From Manihot esculenta (Eukaryota > Streptophyta > Magnoliopsida > Malpighiales > Euphorbiaceae), in assembly GCF_001659605.2 (NCBI RefSeq), contig NC_035170.2, forward strand, positions 4,464,001-4,528,000: 64,000 nucleotides of DNA, written 5' to 3'. The translations under genes were made by a program, and so were the position numbers. The notes beneath the pieces are model-generated. The model was not told where the DNA came from. It did no database searches and saw only the letters and a program-made list of their open reading frames with translations. Every line of letters starts with the position of its first letter. The first letter of the stretch is position 1. This document shows, in pieces, positions 1 to 11,092 of the stretch.

Positions 1-217
1 AACGGGCTAGTTTTCTCCCCATTTTCAGCCACGGTGAGTTCTTGCTCTCCCATGGTTCGTTTTTGATGTTTTTACTCCGATCTTTCACGTTTTAACAAGC
101 TTTATGTTGATTTGAAGATATTTGAACAAAAAGAGCAAGTTTTGGAAACTTGGAGACTAAAGAGCGGATTTCTCCCCATCTCCGAGTTGGATCGCCTCTC
201 CTCTCGTTCCTCAAGAG

Positions 218-911
218 GTAAGAGTAGATCCATAGTTCATTTCATGTTTTAAGTAAGTTTTATGAAGATTTATGGGATAGAAATGCATGTATAGGTTTAT
301 GTTGAGTTTATGGTTAAATGTGTGTTTATGAGCAATGTATGTTGGTTATGTATGTTTGATGTGTTGTAGTTGGGGTTTAAATTAGTTTGAAACCCCTAGG
401 AGCTTGTATGCTTGAGTATGCATGTTGTAGAATAGGAAAATGCTTGATTGAATGTGTTAGGAGGCTTTTATGCATGTAGAGGCTGAGTTTCTTCCCTTTG
501 GGAAGAACTCAAGTTCGGCAGCCGAAGGTTCTTTCGGCCGCCGAACCTGCCTGTGGTAGCATGTATCGGCTGCCGAACCTGCCTGTGATAGCATGTATCG
601 GCTGCCGAACCCTGCCCCCGAAAGTGGACTTTCGGCTCTGGAAGGGACTTTCGGCCGCCGAAGGTGTTGCCGAACATGCATGAGTTTCGTCTCTGGAGGG
701 AACCTTCGGCCGCCAAAGGTGCCGCCAAAGGTGCATGACTTTAGGCTCTGGAGGGCCTTTCGGCCGCCGAACCTGCCGCCGAAAGTGCCCTGTTTAGCCC
801 TCCTTTGCATGATTTATGTGATTGTTTTAAGGTGTTTTAGGGGATTTTTGGGGAGTATTTTAGAGTCATGTTTATGTATGTAAGGTCCCTCATTTGAGTC
901 CACCTGTGTAG
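218..911 (+). other. candidate intron 1 inside the A1 5' LTR
   Basis: The segment starts GTAAGAG after AAGAG and ends at TGTGTAG. The flanks are the parts that stay joined in the shorter LTR of family B (22535|22536). The same donor and acceptor occur in every A and C LTR in the window. It contains the second cluster of dyad motifs. Splicing is inferred from boundary sequence and from the B comparison, not from transcripts. Confidence 0.6.
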
Positions 912-985
912 GTTCAGACCCGAGGAACCGAGGACCCCAGCAGTGAGTTCAGCTGCTGTTGAGTCTGTTAGAGCTTCAGCCAGAG

Positions 986-1436
986 GTGAGTGGAATAACT
1001 CTTTATGTTTTAAAGTAAATAAATCAATTCTTAGCATGATTCACGCATCATGAATACCATGAGATATATTAGGTTGTTTGCATTAGAATTCACGAATATG
1101 TTGCATTGCATAATATGTTATTGATGTGGATGGATGTTGGATGACCCATAGCCCTCAATCTATGATGTGATGATATGATATGTACGGTACGGAATGAAAG
1201 ACCAGTGAGACCCATTCTATGTTCGCTGGCACCATGTAAGAGAAAGACCAGGACCCATTCTACGTTCTGGCACTATGGAATTATGTAGAGGGCTAATGGT
1301 GACAAGTTCATCCTTTATGTGATTTGTTTGTGATGTGATGCATTTCATGGAAGCATGGACTTTAAATTTAATGTTTATTTATTCTGCTCACTGGGCTTTA
1401 TAGCTCACCCCTCTCCCTTAACCCCCAGGTTTGCAG
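986..1436 (+). other. candidate intron 2 inside the A1 5' LTR
   Basis: The donor reads CAGAG|GTGAGTGG and the acceptor TTTGCAG|G. Both are kept in B (22614, 23087), C and A3. The body holds a minisatellite with the core CCCATTCTACGTTCTGGCAC. A 74-bp stretch between intron 1 and intron 2 (912-985) would be a short leader exon. An alternative acceptor lies eight bases upstream. Confidence 0.45.
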
Positions 1437-1914
1437 GTACAGGGTAGACCAGGAGGTCAGCAGGAGTAGAGTCATGTGTTATGTAATAGCTAGATGTGGA
1501 CATGGATATGATGTAATGGCAAAGTATGATATAGAAATGTTATGTAATGGTGCTTATGAAAGTTCAGAGTTGTGCTTGACCATAGTATTATGTTAATCCC
1601 TTTCTAGTACATGATCTTAATGTTTAATGATGATTATTGTAAACCAAACTTAATTTATGTTATGTCACCCCATTGGAGCATTGATGAGGGCTCCAAGGTG
1701 GGGTTAATGTTTATGTTTATGTATAGTGCATGCACAGGTTGAGTTTGGTGATTGAATGGAAAGAAAAGTTCAAAATTTTTATGTATGTTGTTGATCATGT
1801 ATGGGATTAAACAGGTCCACAGGATGAATGTTTGGCTTGCTACGGGTCCCAGCGGCCTTAAGCCGATCTGGATCCTAGCGCCGGTAGCGGTCCGATTTTC
1901 GGATCGTTACAGAT

Positions 1915-1926
1915 TGGTATCAGAGC
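1915..1926 (+). other. primer-binding site of A1 (initiator tRNA-Met type)
   Basis: TGGTATCAGAGC begins three bases after the LTR end. It is complementary to the 3' end of plant initiator tRNA-Met, the usual minus-strand primer of chromoviruses and many Copia elements. Confidence 0.93.
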
Positions 1927-2183
1927 CCTAGGTTCATATGGTCGGACCTAGAGTGTCGGGCTCATAGATGTTCTAGAAGGTCAAGCACAATAGGAAAACC
2001 ATGTCCACTACGATAGGATGTAGAGTCGTGTCTTGAAATGATGATGTGAAATGCCATGATTTTATGCATGTGCATTAATGATATGCTATGTATGTGATGT
2101 ATGTGATGCGGGTTTATGTGTTTGCACATGAACCATTTGATGCTAATGTTCTATGTGATGTATGCTGTTTTTCAGAAAACAGG

Positions 2184-5100
2184 ATGAGAGGAACTCGTCG
2201 ATCTGCACGATTGACTGGAGTACCACCCCAGGACGAGGGCACTGATGCCCGTCCTCTTGCATTGCCTAGGGCAATGTCAAGTAGGTCCAGCAAAGAAAGA
2301 GCAGTAAGAGACCCTAGAAGGTCTCTAGATTTGGGTAGAAGCAGATCAGTGAGGGGAACAGTGCAAGGGGATATGTCAGAGGTTGTGGGGGATCAGATGG
2401 ATGTGGATCAGAGGAGGGATGGCAGTCTCGGAGTAAGTATGTCGGAAGAGGGAATGGGAGAGTCCCAAGGAGGCACTCAGGCCTCGGGATTTGTTCAGTC
2501 ACCTTACTACCCACCCTTTTCATATAATCTCAGGTATTCGATGGGAGGTACATCGGATTACCCCAGTTTTAACCCTTACCACTCTCAGATGCCATACCCA
2601 CCTTTCTACCCATCGTACCCACAGTACCCTATGTATCCACCCCCACCCTACCATCCAGGTACAGCAAACCCTACCCCAGAGGATGCTGCACCTCCTCCAC
2701 CACCAGCAGCACCTACTGTCTCAGAAACCCAAATGCCTAAACCTAGCTCATCTGGGGGGAGAAAGGTCAAGATGACCGATTACATGAAGCTAGGTGCTCC
2801 CCAGTTTGAAACCAGTGATGACCCATTTGTGTACCTTGAGAGGGTCAAGACAATTACAGATGAGATAGGAGTTGATGACAGTAGAGCCATTCAGATGGCT
2901 GGGTTCACACTAAAATGCAAGAAGGCCCGAGAGTGGTTTAAGAACTATGTGAACCCGAGGTTGGACAACCTATCATGGGAGGAGTTTGCAAATGAGTTTG
3001 CAGGATGGGCTTTCCCTGATAGTTCAAGAGAATTGAAGATGATTGAGTTTGAGCAGCTGAGGCAGACGGATGAGATGAGTGTGGATGAGTTCATAGACAG
3101 GTTTTTGGAACTGTTGCCGTTTGTCGAGCAAAATCTGGATTCAGATCAGAAAAAGTCAAGGAGGTATATCATGAAGCTCCATTCCAGGTATTCCTCCTTG
3201 ATTCAGTCAACAGAGAGGGAGAGTTTCCATGCCATTGTGGATATGGCTCGGAGGATGGAGGCTAGTGCAATCATCGAAGGGAAAGTCAAACAGTCAGTGG
3301 CACAGCCTTCTGGTTCCAAGACCCCAGGTGGAGGAAGGATAGACTCTTCTTCTCTGAGTTCAGCTAGTAAGAGGTGGAGTAATACCACCAAGAAGCCAAA
3401 GAAGAACAAGTTCTGGAATAAGATCAAGTCTGGTCTGGGATTAGGAAGTGGTTCGAGCTCAGGTGCAGATAATGCAGTATGCAAGAAGTGTGGGAAGCCG
3501 CACAAAGGAGTATGTCTGGTTGGGATGACAGCCTGCTTCAGATGTGGGCAGGAGGGACACATGGCACGGGAGTGTCCTAGGCCAGCTTTTGTGGCACAGT
3601 CTCAACAGACAGCTTCTGGTAGTGTGGCTCAGCCAGTAGCTCTAGCTGCGACTCAGGCTAGTGGCAGAGGCAGAGGAAGAGGGGCAGCCTCTTCTTCAGC
3701 GGGTTTCAGGGGTGAGGGCCCGTCAGCTCCAGCACGGATCTTCACCATGACTCAGCAGGAGGCAAACACATCCAACACCGTGGTGTCAGGTAATCTCATC
3801 ATTGGTTGTTCTGATGTGTATGCATTAATGGACCCTGGTGCATCTCATTCTTTCATTGCTCCAAGGGCCGTCGAGAGGTTGAGATTGATGGTCTCTGGGT
3901 TAGAGTGTCCCCTATGGGTCAGTAGACCCAAGTGTGACCCGTCAGTGGCAGAGTCAGTCTGCCAGTATAGTCCAGTTTTTGTTGAGGGAAGATGCCTTTC
4001 AGCCGACCTTGTGGTTCTAGATTTGACTGATTTTGACGTCATTCTAGGGATGGATTGGCTATCTACCCATGGTGCTACCTTGGACTGCAGAGACAAGGTA
4101 GTCAAGTTCAGATGTCAGGATGGGTCAGAGGTTGTCTTCAGAGGAGACAGGGGGAGTACACCTAGAGGTTTGATATCAGCCCTTCAGGCTCGTAGGTTGC
4201 TCAGGAGGGGTTGTCAGGGTTTTCTGGCTCATGTGAGAGAGTTGGATAGTCATGTTAGAGAGCCCGCCTCAGTGCCAGTGGTCAGAGAGTTCTTAGATGT
4301 TTTCCCAGACGAGCTGCCAGGTTTACCACCTGCTAGGGAGATAGAGTTAGAAATTGAATTGATGCCTGGAACTAGACTGATCTCTATCCCTCCCTACAGG
4401 ATGGCACCAGCAGAATTGAAGGAGTTGAAAGAGCAGTTGCAAGAGCTGGTAGATAGGGGTTTCATCCGACCGAGTACCTCACCTTGGGGTGCTCCAGTAC
4501 TATTTGTGAAAAAGAAGGATGGATCCCTTAGACTTTATATCGACTACAGGCAGTTGAACAAGGTCACTACCAAGAATAAGTACCCATTGCCAAGGATCGA
4601 CGATCTATTCGATCAGCTAGCAGGAGCAGGTTGTTTCTCCAAAATAGATCTGAGATCGGGGTATCATCAGCTGAGGATAAGAGGAGAGGATGTACCGAAG
4701 ACAGCATTCAGGACCAGATATGGGCACTATGAGTTCCTTGTGATGCCGTTCGGGTTAACCAATGCCCCTGCAGCATTCATGGATCTCATGAACAGAGTTT
4801 TCAGTCAATACCTGGATCACTTTGTTATTGTCTTCATAGATGATATCTTAGTGTATTTCAGGAATGCAGAGGAGCATGCCCATCATCTGAGGTTAGTTCT
4901 GCAGACCTTGAGGGAACATGGCTTGTATGTCAAGTTCTCCAAGTGTGAGTTCTGGCTGAGGAGCATCTCCTTCTTAGGGCATGTGGTGTCAGAAAATGGA
5001 ATCGAGGTAGACCCCAAGAAAGTGGAAGCTGTAGCTAACTGGCCTAGACCCACTACGGTGACAGAGATCAAGAGTTTCTTGGGTTTGGCAGGTTACTAAA

Positions 5101-7175
5101 GGAGGTTCGTTCAGGACTTCTCTAAGATTGCAGCTCCCATGACCAGATTGACTAAGAAGAACCAGAGGTTCGTGTGGACCAACCAGTGTGAAGAGAGCTT
5201 TGAGGAACTAAAGAAGAGGTTGACTTCAGCATCGGTGTTAGCTCTACCGACTAGTAATGAGGACTTCACAGTCTTTTGCGATGTGTCCCGTGTGGGATTG
5301 GGTTGTGTGCTGATGCAGAATGAAAGGGTGATTGCTTATGCTTCTAGGCAGCTAAAGAAGCACGAGTTGAATTACCCTACACATGACCTAGAGATGGCAG
5401 CAGTGATCTTTGCACTCAAGATGTGGAGGCACTACCTTTATGGGGTTAAATGTGAGATCTTCACAGATCATAAAAGCCTGCAGTACATCCTGAGTCAGAG
5501 GGAGCTGAATATGAGGCAGAGAAGATTGGTAGAATTGCTTAGTGACTATGATTGCAAGATCCAGTACCATCCGGGTAAGGCGAATGTTGTGGCAGACGCC
5601 TTAAGCCAGAAATCACTTGGCAGTTTGTCCCATATTTCAGCAGAGAGGAGGCTAGTGGTGAGGCAGTTTTTCGAGCTCATGAATGAAGGTCTACAGTTGG
5701 AGTTGTCTGGTACAGGTGCTTTAGTTGCCCAGATGAGAGTGGCACCCGTGTTTCTGGAGCAGGTGGCTCAGAAACAGCATGAGGACCCAGAGTTAGTGAA
5801 GATTGCCAGGACTGTTCAGTCAGGCAAGGATAGTGAGTTCAGATTCGACAGCAAGGGGATCCTTAGCTATGGAAACAGATTGTGTGTACCAGATGACGTA
5901 GGGCTGAAGGGAGACATTATGAGAGAGGCTCATAATGCCAGATACAGCATTCACCCCGGAGCCACCAAGATGTATCAAGATCTGAAGAAAGTGTATTGGT
6001 GGCCAGCTATGAAGAAAGAAGTGGCACATTTTGTGTCAGCCTGCGAAGTGTGTCAGAGGGTGAAGCTGGAACATCAGAAACCGGCTGGAATGCTTAACCC
6101 ACAACCTATTCCAGAGTGAAAATGGGAGAATATAGCTATGGACTTCGTGGTGGGGCTACCGGCGGCGTCCAATAAATTGGACTCCAGATGGGCGATTGTG
6201 GACAGACTCACCAAATCTGCTCACTTCATCCCTGTCAGGAGTGGCTATTCTGTGGACAAGTTGGCGCAGGTGTATGTTGATGAGATCATCAGGCTGCATG
6301 GGGTTCCTGTTTCAATAGTGTCTGATCGAGGGCCCCAGTTCACCTCCAGGTTTTGGCGGAGTCTGCAGAACGCTATGGGTACCAGGTTGGATTTTAACAC
6401 TGCTTTCCATCCACAGACGGACGGACAATCAGAGAGGACCATCCAGACAATAGAGGATATGCTCAGAATGTGTGTGCTGGATTTTGGCGGTTCTTGGAGG
6501 CAGCATCTACCTTTAGTGGAGTTTGCCTACAATAACAGCCATCATGCCAGCATAGGGATGGCCCCATATGAAGCTTTATATGGAAGGAAGTGCAGGTCGC
6601 CTGTCTGTTGGGAAGAAGTTGGAGAAAAGGCCTTGGCAGGGCCTGAGCTAGTAGAGATCACCAGCAGAGTGGTGCCCATAATCAGAGAAAGAATCAAGAC
6701 TGCTGCAAGCAGGCAAAAGAGTTATGCAGATATCCGCAGAAGACAAGTAGAGTTTCAGGAGAGGGATTTGGTATTGCTCAAGGTGTCTCCAATGAAAAGG
6801 GTGATTCGGTTTGGGAAGAAAGGTAAGCTAGCTCCACGGTACATCGGACCCTTTGAAGTCTTGCAAAAGATTGGGAATGTATCGTACAAGCTGGACTTGC
6901 CTGCTTCAATGGAGAGAATCCATCCGGTTTTCCATGTTTCCATGTTAAGGAAGTTCGTGTCAGATCCGGGCAAGGTTCTTAGTGAGCCTGATGTGGAGAT
7001 CCAAGAGGATCTCACCTATGTTGAACAGCCAGTACGGATCCTAGATACCCAGATCAAAAAGCTAAGGAACAAGAAAATCCCGATGGTGAAAGTCCTTTGG
7101 AATCACCACAACATCGAAGAGTGTACCTGGGAGACACGGGAGTCTATGCTCCGGCAATATCCTCATCTCTTCTAA
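2184..7175 (+). pseudogene. A1 gag-pol polyprotein, two nonsense codons
   Basis: The open frame extends upstream to 2088, but I place the start at 2184 ([12 protein letters not shown]), which is shared by the A copies and follows a conserved splice-acceptor-like site ending at 2175. Order: Pro/Tyr-rich segment (2490-2700), gag core (2800-3270), a short CX2CX3HX3C knuckle and a standard CX2CX4HX4C knuckle (3478-3580), protease with DPGASHSF near 3831, reverse transcriptase with FIDD near 4833, RNase H, integrase HHCC (5940-6070), integrase core with SDRGPQF and GQSERT, and a chromodomain-like tail ending YPHLF. Breaks are TAA at 5097-5099 (a Tyr codon in other copies) and TGA at 6117-6119 (a Trp codon). 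The protein would package RNA, copy it and integrate the DNA. Confidence 0.93.
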
Positions 7176-7602
7176 GGTGAGTTTTTATGTGCTTTGTATG
7201 AATGTTTATGTTTTATCCTATGCCATGTGTTTGTTTGGTGAACAATCGGGGACGAATGTTCTTAAGGGGGGAAGAATATAATACCCGGCTAGACTCCGGT
7301 ATCGAAATTCCTACCGTCCGGTGGAATCTCGGATGTCGAAAACCTCTAGAAGGGTAAAAATCATGTTTTCATAAAATGATTTAATGTATTTTATGGTTTT
7401 AAGCAAAAAGGAAATTGAGTTTTAAATGAAAAAGACCAAGGAGACATTTCCAGGTTCGGCCGCCGAACGTGGGATGGTTTAGGGGGGCAAGTTAGGCTTC
7501 TGAAAGTTTCAAAGGTTCGGCCGCTGAACCTCATGTTTGGCCGCCAAACTTGCATGAGTTTTGGAGGCACTTTAGGCTGCCGAAAGGTGGTCTGCCAGTC
7601 CC

Positions 7603-7610
7603 TATATAAG
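7603..7610 (+). promoter_or_regulatory. TATA box of A1 3' LTR
   Basis: TATATAAG lies just downstream of the promoter-side cluster of TTCGGC-N-GCCGAA motifs. The equivalent TATAAAA is at 22286 and 29033 (B), 44037 (C), 45297 and 50996 (A3), and on the minus strand at 32075-32081 and 39648-39654 (A2). Transcription would start about 30 bp downstream, so the candidate introns fall in the transcribed part of the LTR. Confidence 0.7.
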
Positions 7611-7841
7611 AGCTCCATGGTCGAAACGAGCGAGTTTTCTCCCCATTTTCGGCCACGGTGAGTTCTTGCTCTCCCATGGTTCTTTTTTGATGTTTTTCCT
7701 CCGATCCTTCACGTTTTAACAAGCTTTATGTTGATTTGAAGATATTTGAACAAAAAGAGCAAGTTTTGGAAACTTGGAGACTAAAGAGCGGATTTCTCCC
7801 CATCTCCGAGTTGGATCGCCTCTCCTCTCGTTCTTCAAGAG

Positions 7842-8498
7842 GTAAGAGTAGATCCATAGTTCATTTCATATTTTAAGTAAGTTTTATGAAGATTTATGGG
7901 GTAGAAATGCATGTGTAGGTTTATGTTGAGTTTATGGTTAAATGTGTGTTTATGAGCAATGTATGTTGGTTATGTATGTTTGATGTGTTGTAGTTGGGGT
8001 TTAAGTTAGTTTGAAACCCCTAGGAGCTTGTATGCTTGAGTATGCATGTTGTAGAATAGGAAAATGCTTGATTGAATGTGTTAGGAGGCTTTTATGCATG
8101 GAGAGGCTGAGTTTCTGCCCTTTGGAAAGAACTCAGGTTCGGCAGCCGAAGGTTCTTTCGGCCGCCGAACCTGCCTGTGGTAGCATGTATCGGCTGCCGA
8201 ACCCTGTCCCCGAAAGTGGACTTTCGGCTGCCGAAGGTGCCGCCGAACATGCATGAGTTTCGTCTCTGGAGGGAACCTTCGGCCGTCGAAGGTGCCGCCG
8301 AAGGTGCATGACTTTCGGCTCTGGAGGGCCTTTCGGCCGCCGAACCTGCCGCCGAAAATGCCCTGTTCAGCCCTCCTTTGTATGATTTATGTGATTGTTT
8401 TAAGGTGTTTTAGGGGGGGTTTTAGGGGGGGTTTTTGGGGAGTATTTTAGAGTCATGTTTATGTATGTAAGGTCCCTCATTTGAGTCCACCTATGTAG
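7842..8498 (+). other. candidate intron 1 in A1 3' LTR
   Basis: It has the same GTAAGAG donor and TGTAG acceptor as 218-911. It is 657 bp long and contains the dyad-motif cluster at about 8147-8350. Confidence 0.6.
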
Positions 8499-9551
8499 GT
8501 TCAGACCCAAGGAACCGAGGACCCCAGCAGTGAGTTCAGCTGCTGTTGAGTCTGTTAGAGCTTCAGCCAGAGGTGAATGAAATAACTCTTTTTGTTTTAA
8601 AGTAAATAAATCAATTCTTAGCATGATTCACGCATCATGAATGCCATGAGATATATTAGGTTGTTTGCATTAGAATTCACGAATATGTTGCATTGCATAA
8701 TATGTTGTTGATGTGGATGGATATTGGATGACCCATAGCCCTCAATCTATGATGTGATGATATGATATGTACGGTACGGAATGAAAGACCAGTGGGACCC
8801 ATTCTACGTTCGCTGACACCATGTAAGAGAAAGACCAGGACCCATTCTACGTTCTGGCACTTTGGAATGTTATGTTTAAGTGAAAGATCAGGACCCATTC
8901 TACGTTCTGGCACTATGAAATTATGTAGAGGGCTAATGGTGACAAGTTCATCCTTTATGTGATTTGTTTGTGATGTGATGCATTTCATGGAAGCATGGAC
9001 TTTAAATTTAATGTTTATTTATTCTGCTCACTAGGCTTTATAGCTCACCCCTCTCCCTTAACCCCCAGGTTTGCAGGTACAGGGTAGACCATGAGGTCAG
9101 CAGGAGTAGAGTCATGTGTTATGTAATAGCTAGATGTGGACATGGATATGATGTAATGGAAAAGTATGATATAGAAATGTTATGTAATGATGCTTATGAA
9201 AGTTTAGAGTTGTGCTTGACCATAGTATTATGTTAATCCCTTTCTAGTACATGATCTTAATGTTTAATGATGATTATTATAAACCAAACTTAATTTATAT
9301 TATGTCACCCCATTGGAGCATTGATGAGGGCTCCAAGGTGGAGTTAATGTTTATGTTTATATATAGTGCATGCACAGGTTGAGTTTGGTGATTGAATGGA
9401 AAGAAAAGTTCAAAATTTTTATGTATGTTGTTGATCATGTATGGGATTAAACAGATCCACAGAATGAATGTTTGGCTTGTTACGGGTCCCGACGGCCTTA
9501 AGCCGATCTGGATTCTAGCGCCGGTAGCGGTTCGATTTTCGAGTCGTTACG

Positions 9552-10540
9552 ATACCCTACTTCCATAAAAGTTAAAAATATATTTTCTTGAAAAATATAA
9601 TTCCAAAGAAGTAGAGTATTTTGAATCATATAAGGCTATAAAAAACAATAACTCAAATGGATATTGGATAAAAAAAAATCTAAATATTTCGATAATTTAT
9701 ATTTATATTCAATACTTCAAATTTTAAATAATAAAGTTAAAACTTTTCGATTTATTATAATTATAGTCAAAGAACTAAATTGAATTTATATAAATTAATG
9801 ATAAATTATAATATAATCTCTAAAATTTTATATTATTAAAATATATAATTTTTTAATTTAAATTTTATATTAAAATTAAATATATTTTATATTTAATATA
9901 TTATATTGAATAAATATTTATTATGAATAAAATTTTGTTATATTATATATCGCATATAAATAATATATATTAAAATATTTTGTTTATACTCAATATTATA
10001 AATTATGTGTATATTTTTTATATTCAAAAAATTTTACTTTCTATTAATAATATTTTAAATTAAATAAAATATTATACATTTTAAATGGTAAAATTTTATT
10101 TTTTTAACATCATATATAAATAATATATATTAAAATATTTTACTGAAGGCTTATACTCAATATTATAATTTATGTGTATATTTTTTATATTTGAAAATTT
10201 TTATTTCCTATTAATAATATTCTAAATAAAATGAAATATTATATATTTTAAATTGTAATTTTTTTTTATATTTTAAGTTTTTATTAATATCTATGATATT
10301 ATATAGAAGTGAAAATAAAAAGTGAATAATGAGATTAATAAAAAATGATATTGTTGTAATAAAAATATATATTTAAGAACTACTTTAATATATAAATAGA
10401 ACTTTAGGACTATATTATAATTTACCATTAACTTATTTTTTTTTAAATAGAATTTACCGTTAACTTATATAAATTCAATTTAGTTCTTTCTATAATTGTG
10501 AACATTTGAAATAGTTTGGATGTAAATTATCATATTCCAA
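9552..10540. other. AT-rich intergenic DNA with a diverged direct repeat
   Basis: No coding potential is seen. Two similar AT-rich blocks, about 9950-10080 and 10113-10240, share the phrases TATACTCAATATTATAA and TTATGTGTATATTTTTTATA. The second copy has a short insertion (CTGAAGGCT). Confidence 0.6.
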
Positions 10541-11092
10541 ACCTCCTTAAATCAAAAACAGGCACACACCAGAATGCCACAGCATACCAGAACATTTCTT
10601 GCATTCTTACAACTTAAAATCAATAAAGGAAATAAATGATTGGAAACTGTTTATGAACACACTACACCAAGTTTTCCTCACAATCTCAATAACATGGAAG
10701 AGGAGAAGAACAGAACAGTGGAAAAAGCAATCTCATGTCAACACCAAAACTACATAAATCATACTATTATCATCTTCCAATCAATCCTAATACATAACAA
10801 ATATTTAACAATTGCATTTTGTTTAGAAGAATAAAAAGGTCTTAGCGATGATGATGACGATGATGACAACAACAATTGCAACAATCATACAGTTTTATTC
10901 CCTTTTTTTCCCTTCGCACTTTTAGAAAACTAGTTGCTTATAAAGGAAAATGGATGCATATATCAAATCTTTTTTCAATGAATCTCTTTTTATCAGTAAT
11001 ACCTAAAATGAAATTGTCCCCTGTGCTACCTGCTGCTTTCTCCGTTGACGGTTTCCTCTTCTGTGTGTGCTTCGTAGTTGTTAGTGACATGC
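10541..11092 (-). other. region downstream of the IQD gene, probable 3' UTR in its right part
   Basis: The IQD stop codon is at 11093-11095 on the minus strand, so the part next to it should be 3' UTR. Positions 11041-11092 resemble 11109-11161, which encode the last residues of the protein; this shows a short tandem duplication over the stop codon. A GATGATGACGATGATGAC-type simple repeat lies near 10850. I see no clear polyadenylation signal. Confidence 0.5.

Larger units (their letters stand above)
1..1911 (+). repeat. 5' LTR of A1, left-truncated by the window
   Basis: The sequence matches 7625-9551 (the 3' LTR) along its length and ends in TACA three bases before the primer-binding site. 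By comparison the window starts just downstream of the LTR TATA box. It holds a GTGAGT donor-like site at 34, a candidate intron at 218-911, a second candidate intron from 986 to 1436, and a cluster of TTCGGC-N-GCCGAA motifs at about 513-790. Relative to the 3' LTR it has a short extra duplication near 560-605 and lacks one minisatellite unit near 1270. Confidence 0.92.
1..9551 (+). mobile_element. Ty3/gypsy LTR retrotransposon A1 (chromovirus-type), 5' end outside window
   Basis: This is an LTR retrotransposon of about 9.9 kb, of which the first ~350 bp are missing on the left. In order it has a 5' LTR, a primer-binding site matching initiator tRNA-Met, a gag-pol reading frame, a purine-rich tract and a 3' LTR. 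The order protease, reverse transcriptase, RNase H, integrase identifies Ty3/gypsy. The chromodomain-like tail after integrase and the long LTRs point to the Tekay/Del branch; that placement is inferred from memory of the family and was not tested by a tree. Two nonsense codons break the frame, so it cannot move on its own. The left target duplication is not visible. Confidence 0.93.
7277..9551 (+). repeat. 3' LTR of A1
   Basis: It follows a purine tract (7263-7276, AAGGGGGGAAGAA). Both ends are mutated from the family consensus: it begins TATAATACCC instead of TGTAATACCC and ends TACG instead of TACA. A TATA box lies at 7603-7610 with dyad motifs at 7453-7585 just upstream. Candidate intron 1 is 7842-8498. 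The minisatellite near 8785-8920 has one more unit than the 5' LTR. Confidence 0.92.

Noticed and set aside
457..883. Overlapping open frames on both strands with FGGRFGGRK- or FGRRRC-like repeats
   Set aside because: They are read-throughs of the TTCGGC-N-GCCGAA motif cluster, occur in every LTR copy and in all frames, and have no start context or domain.
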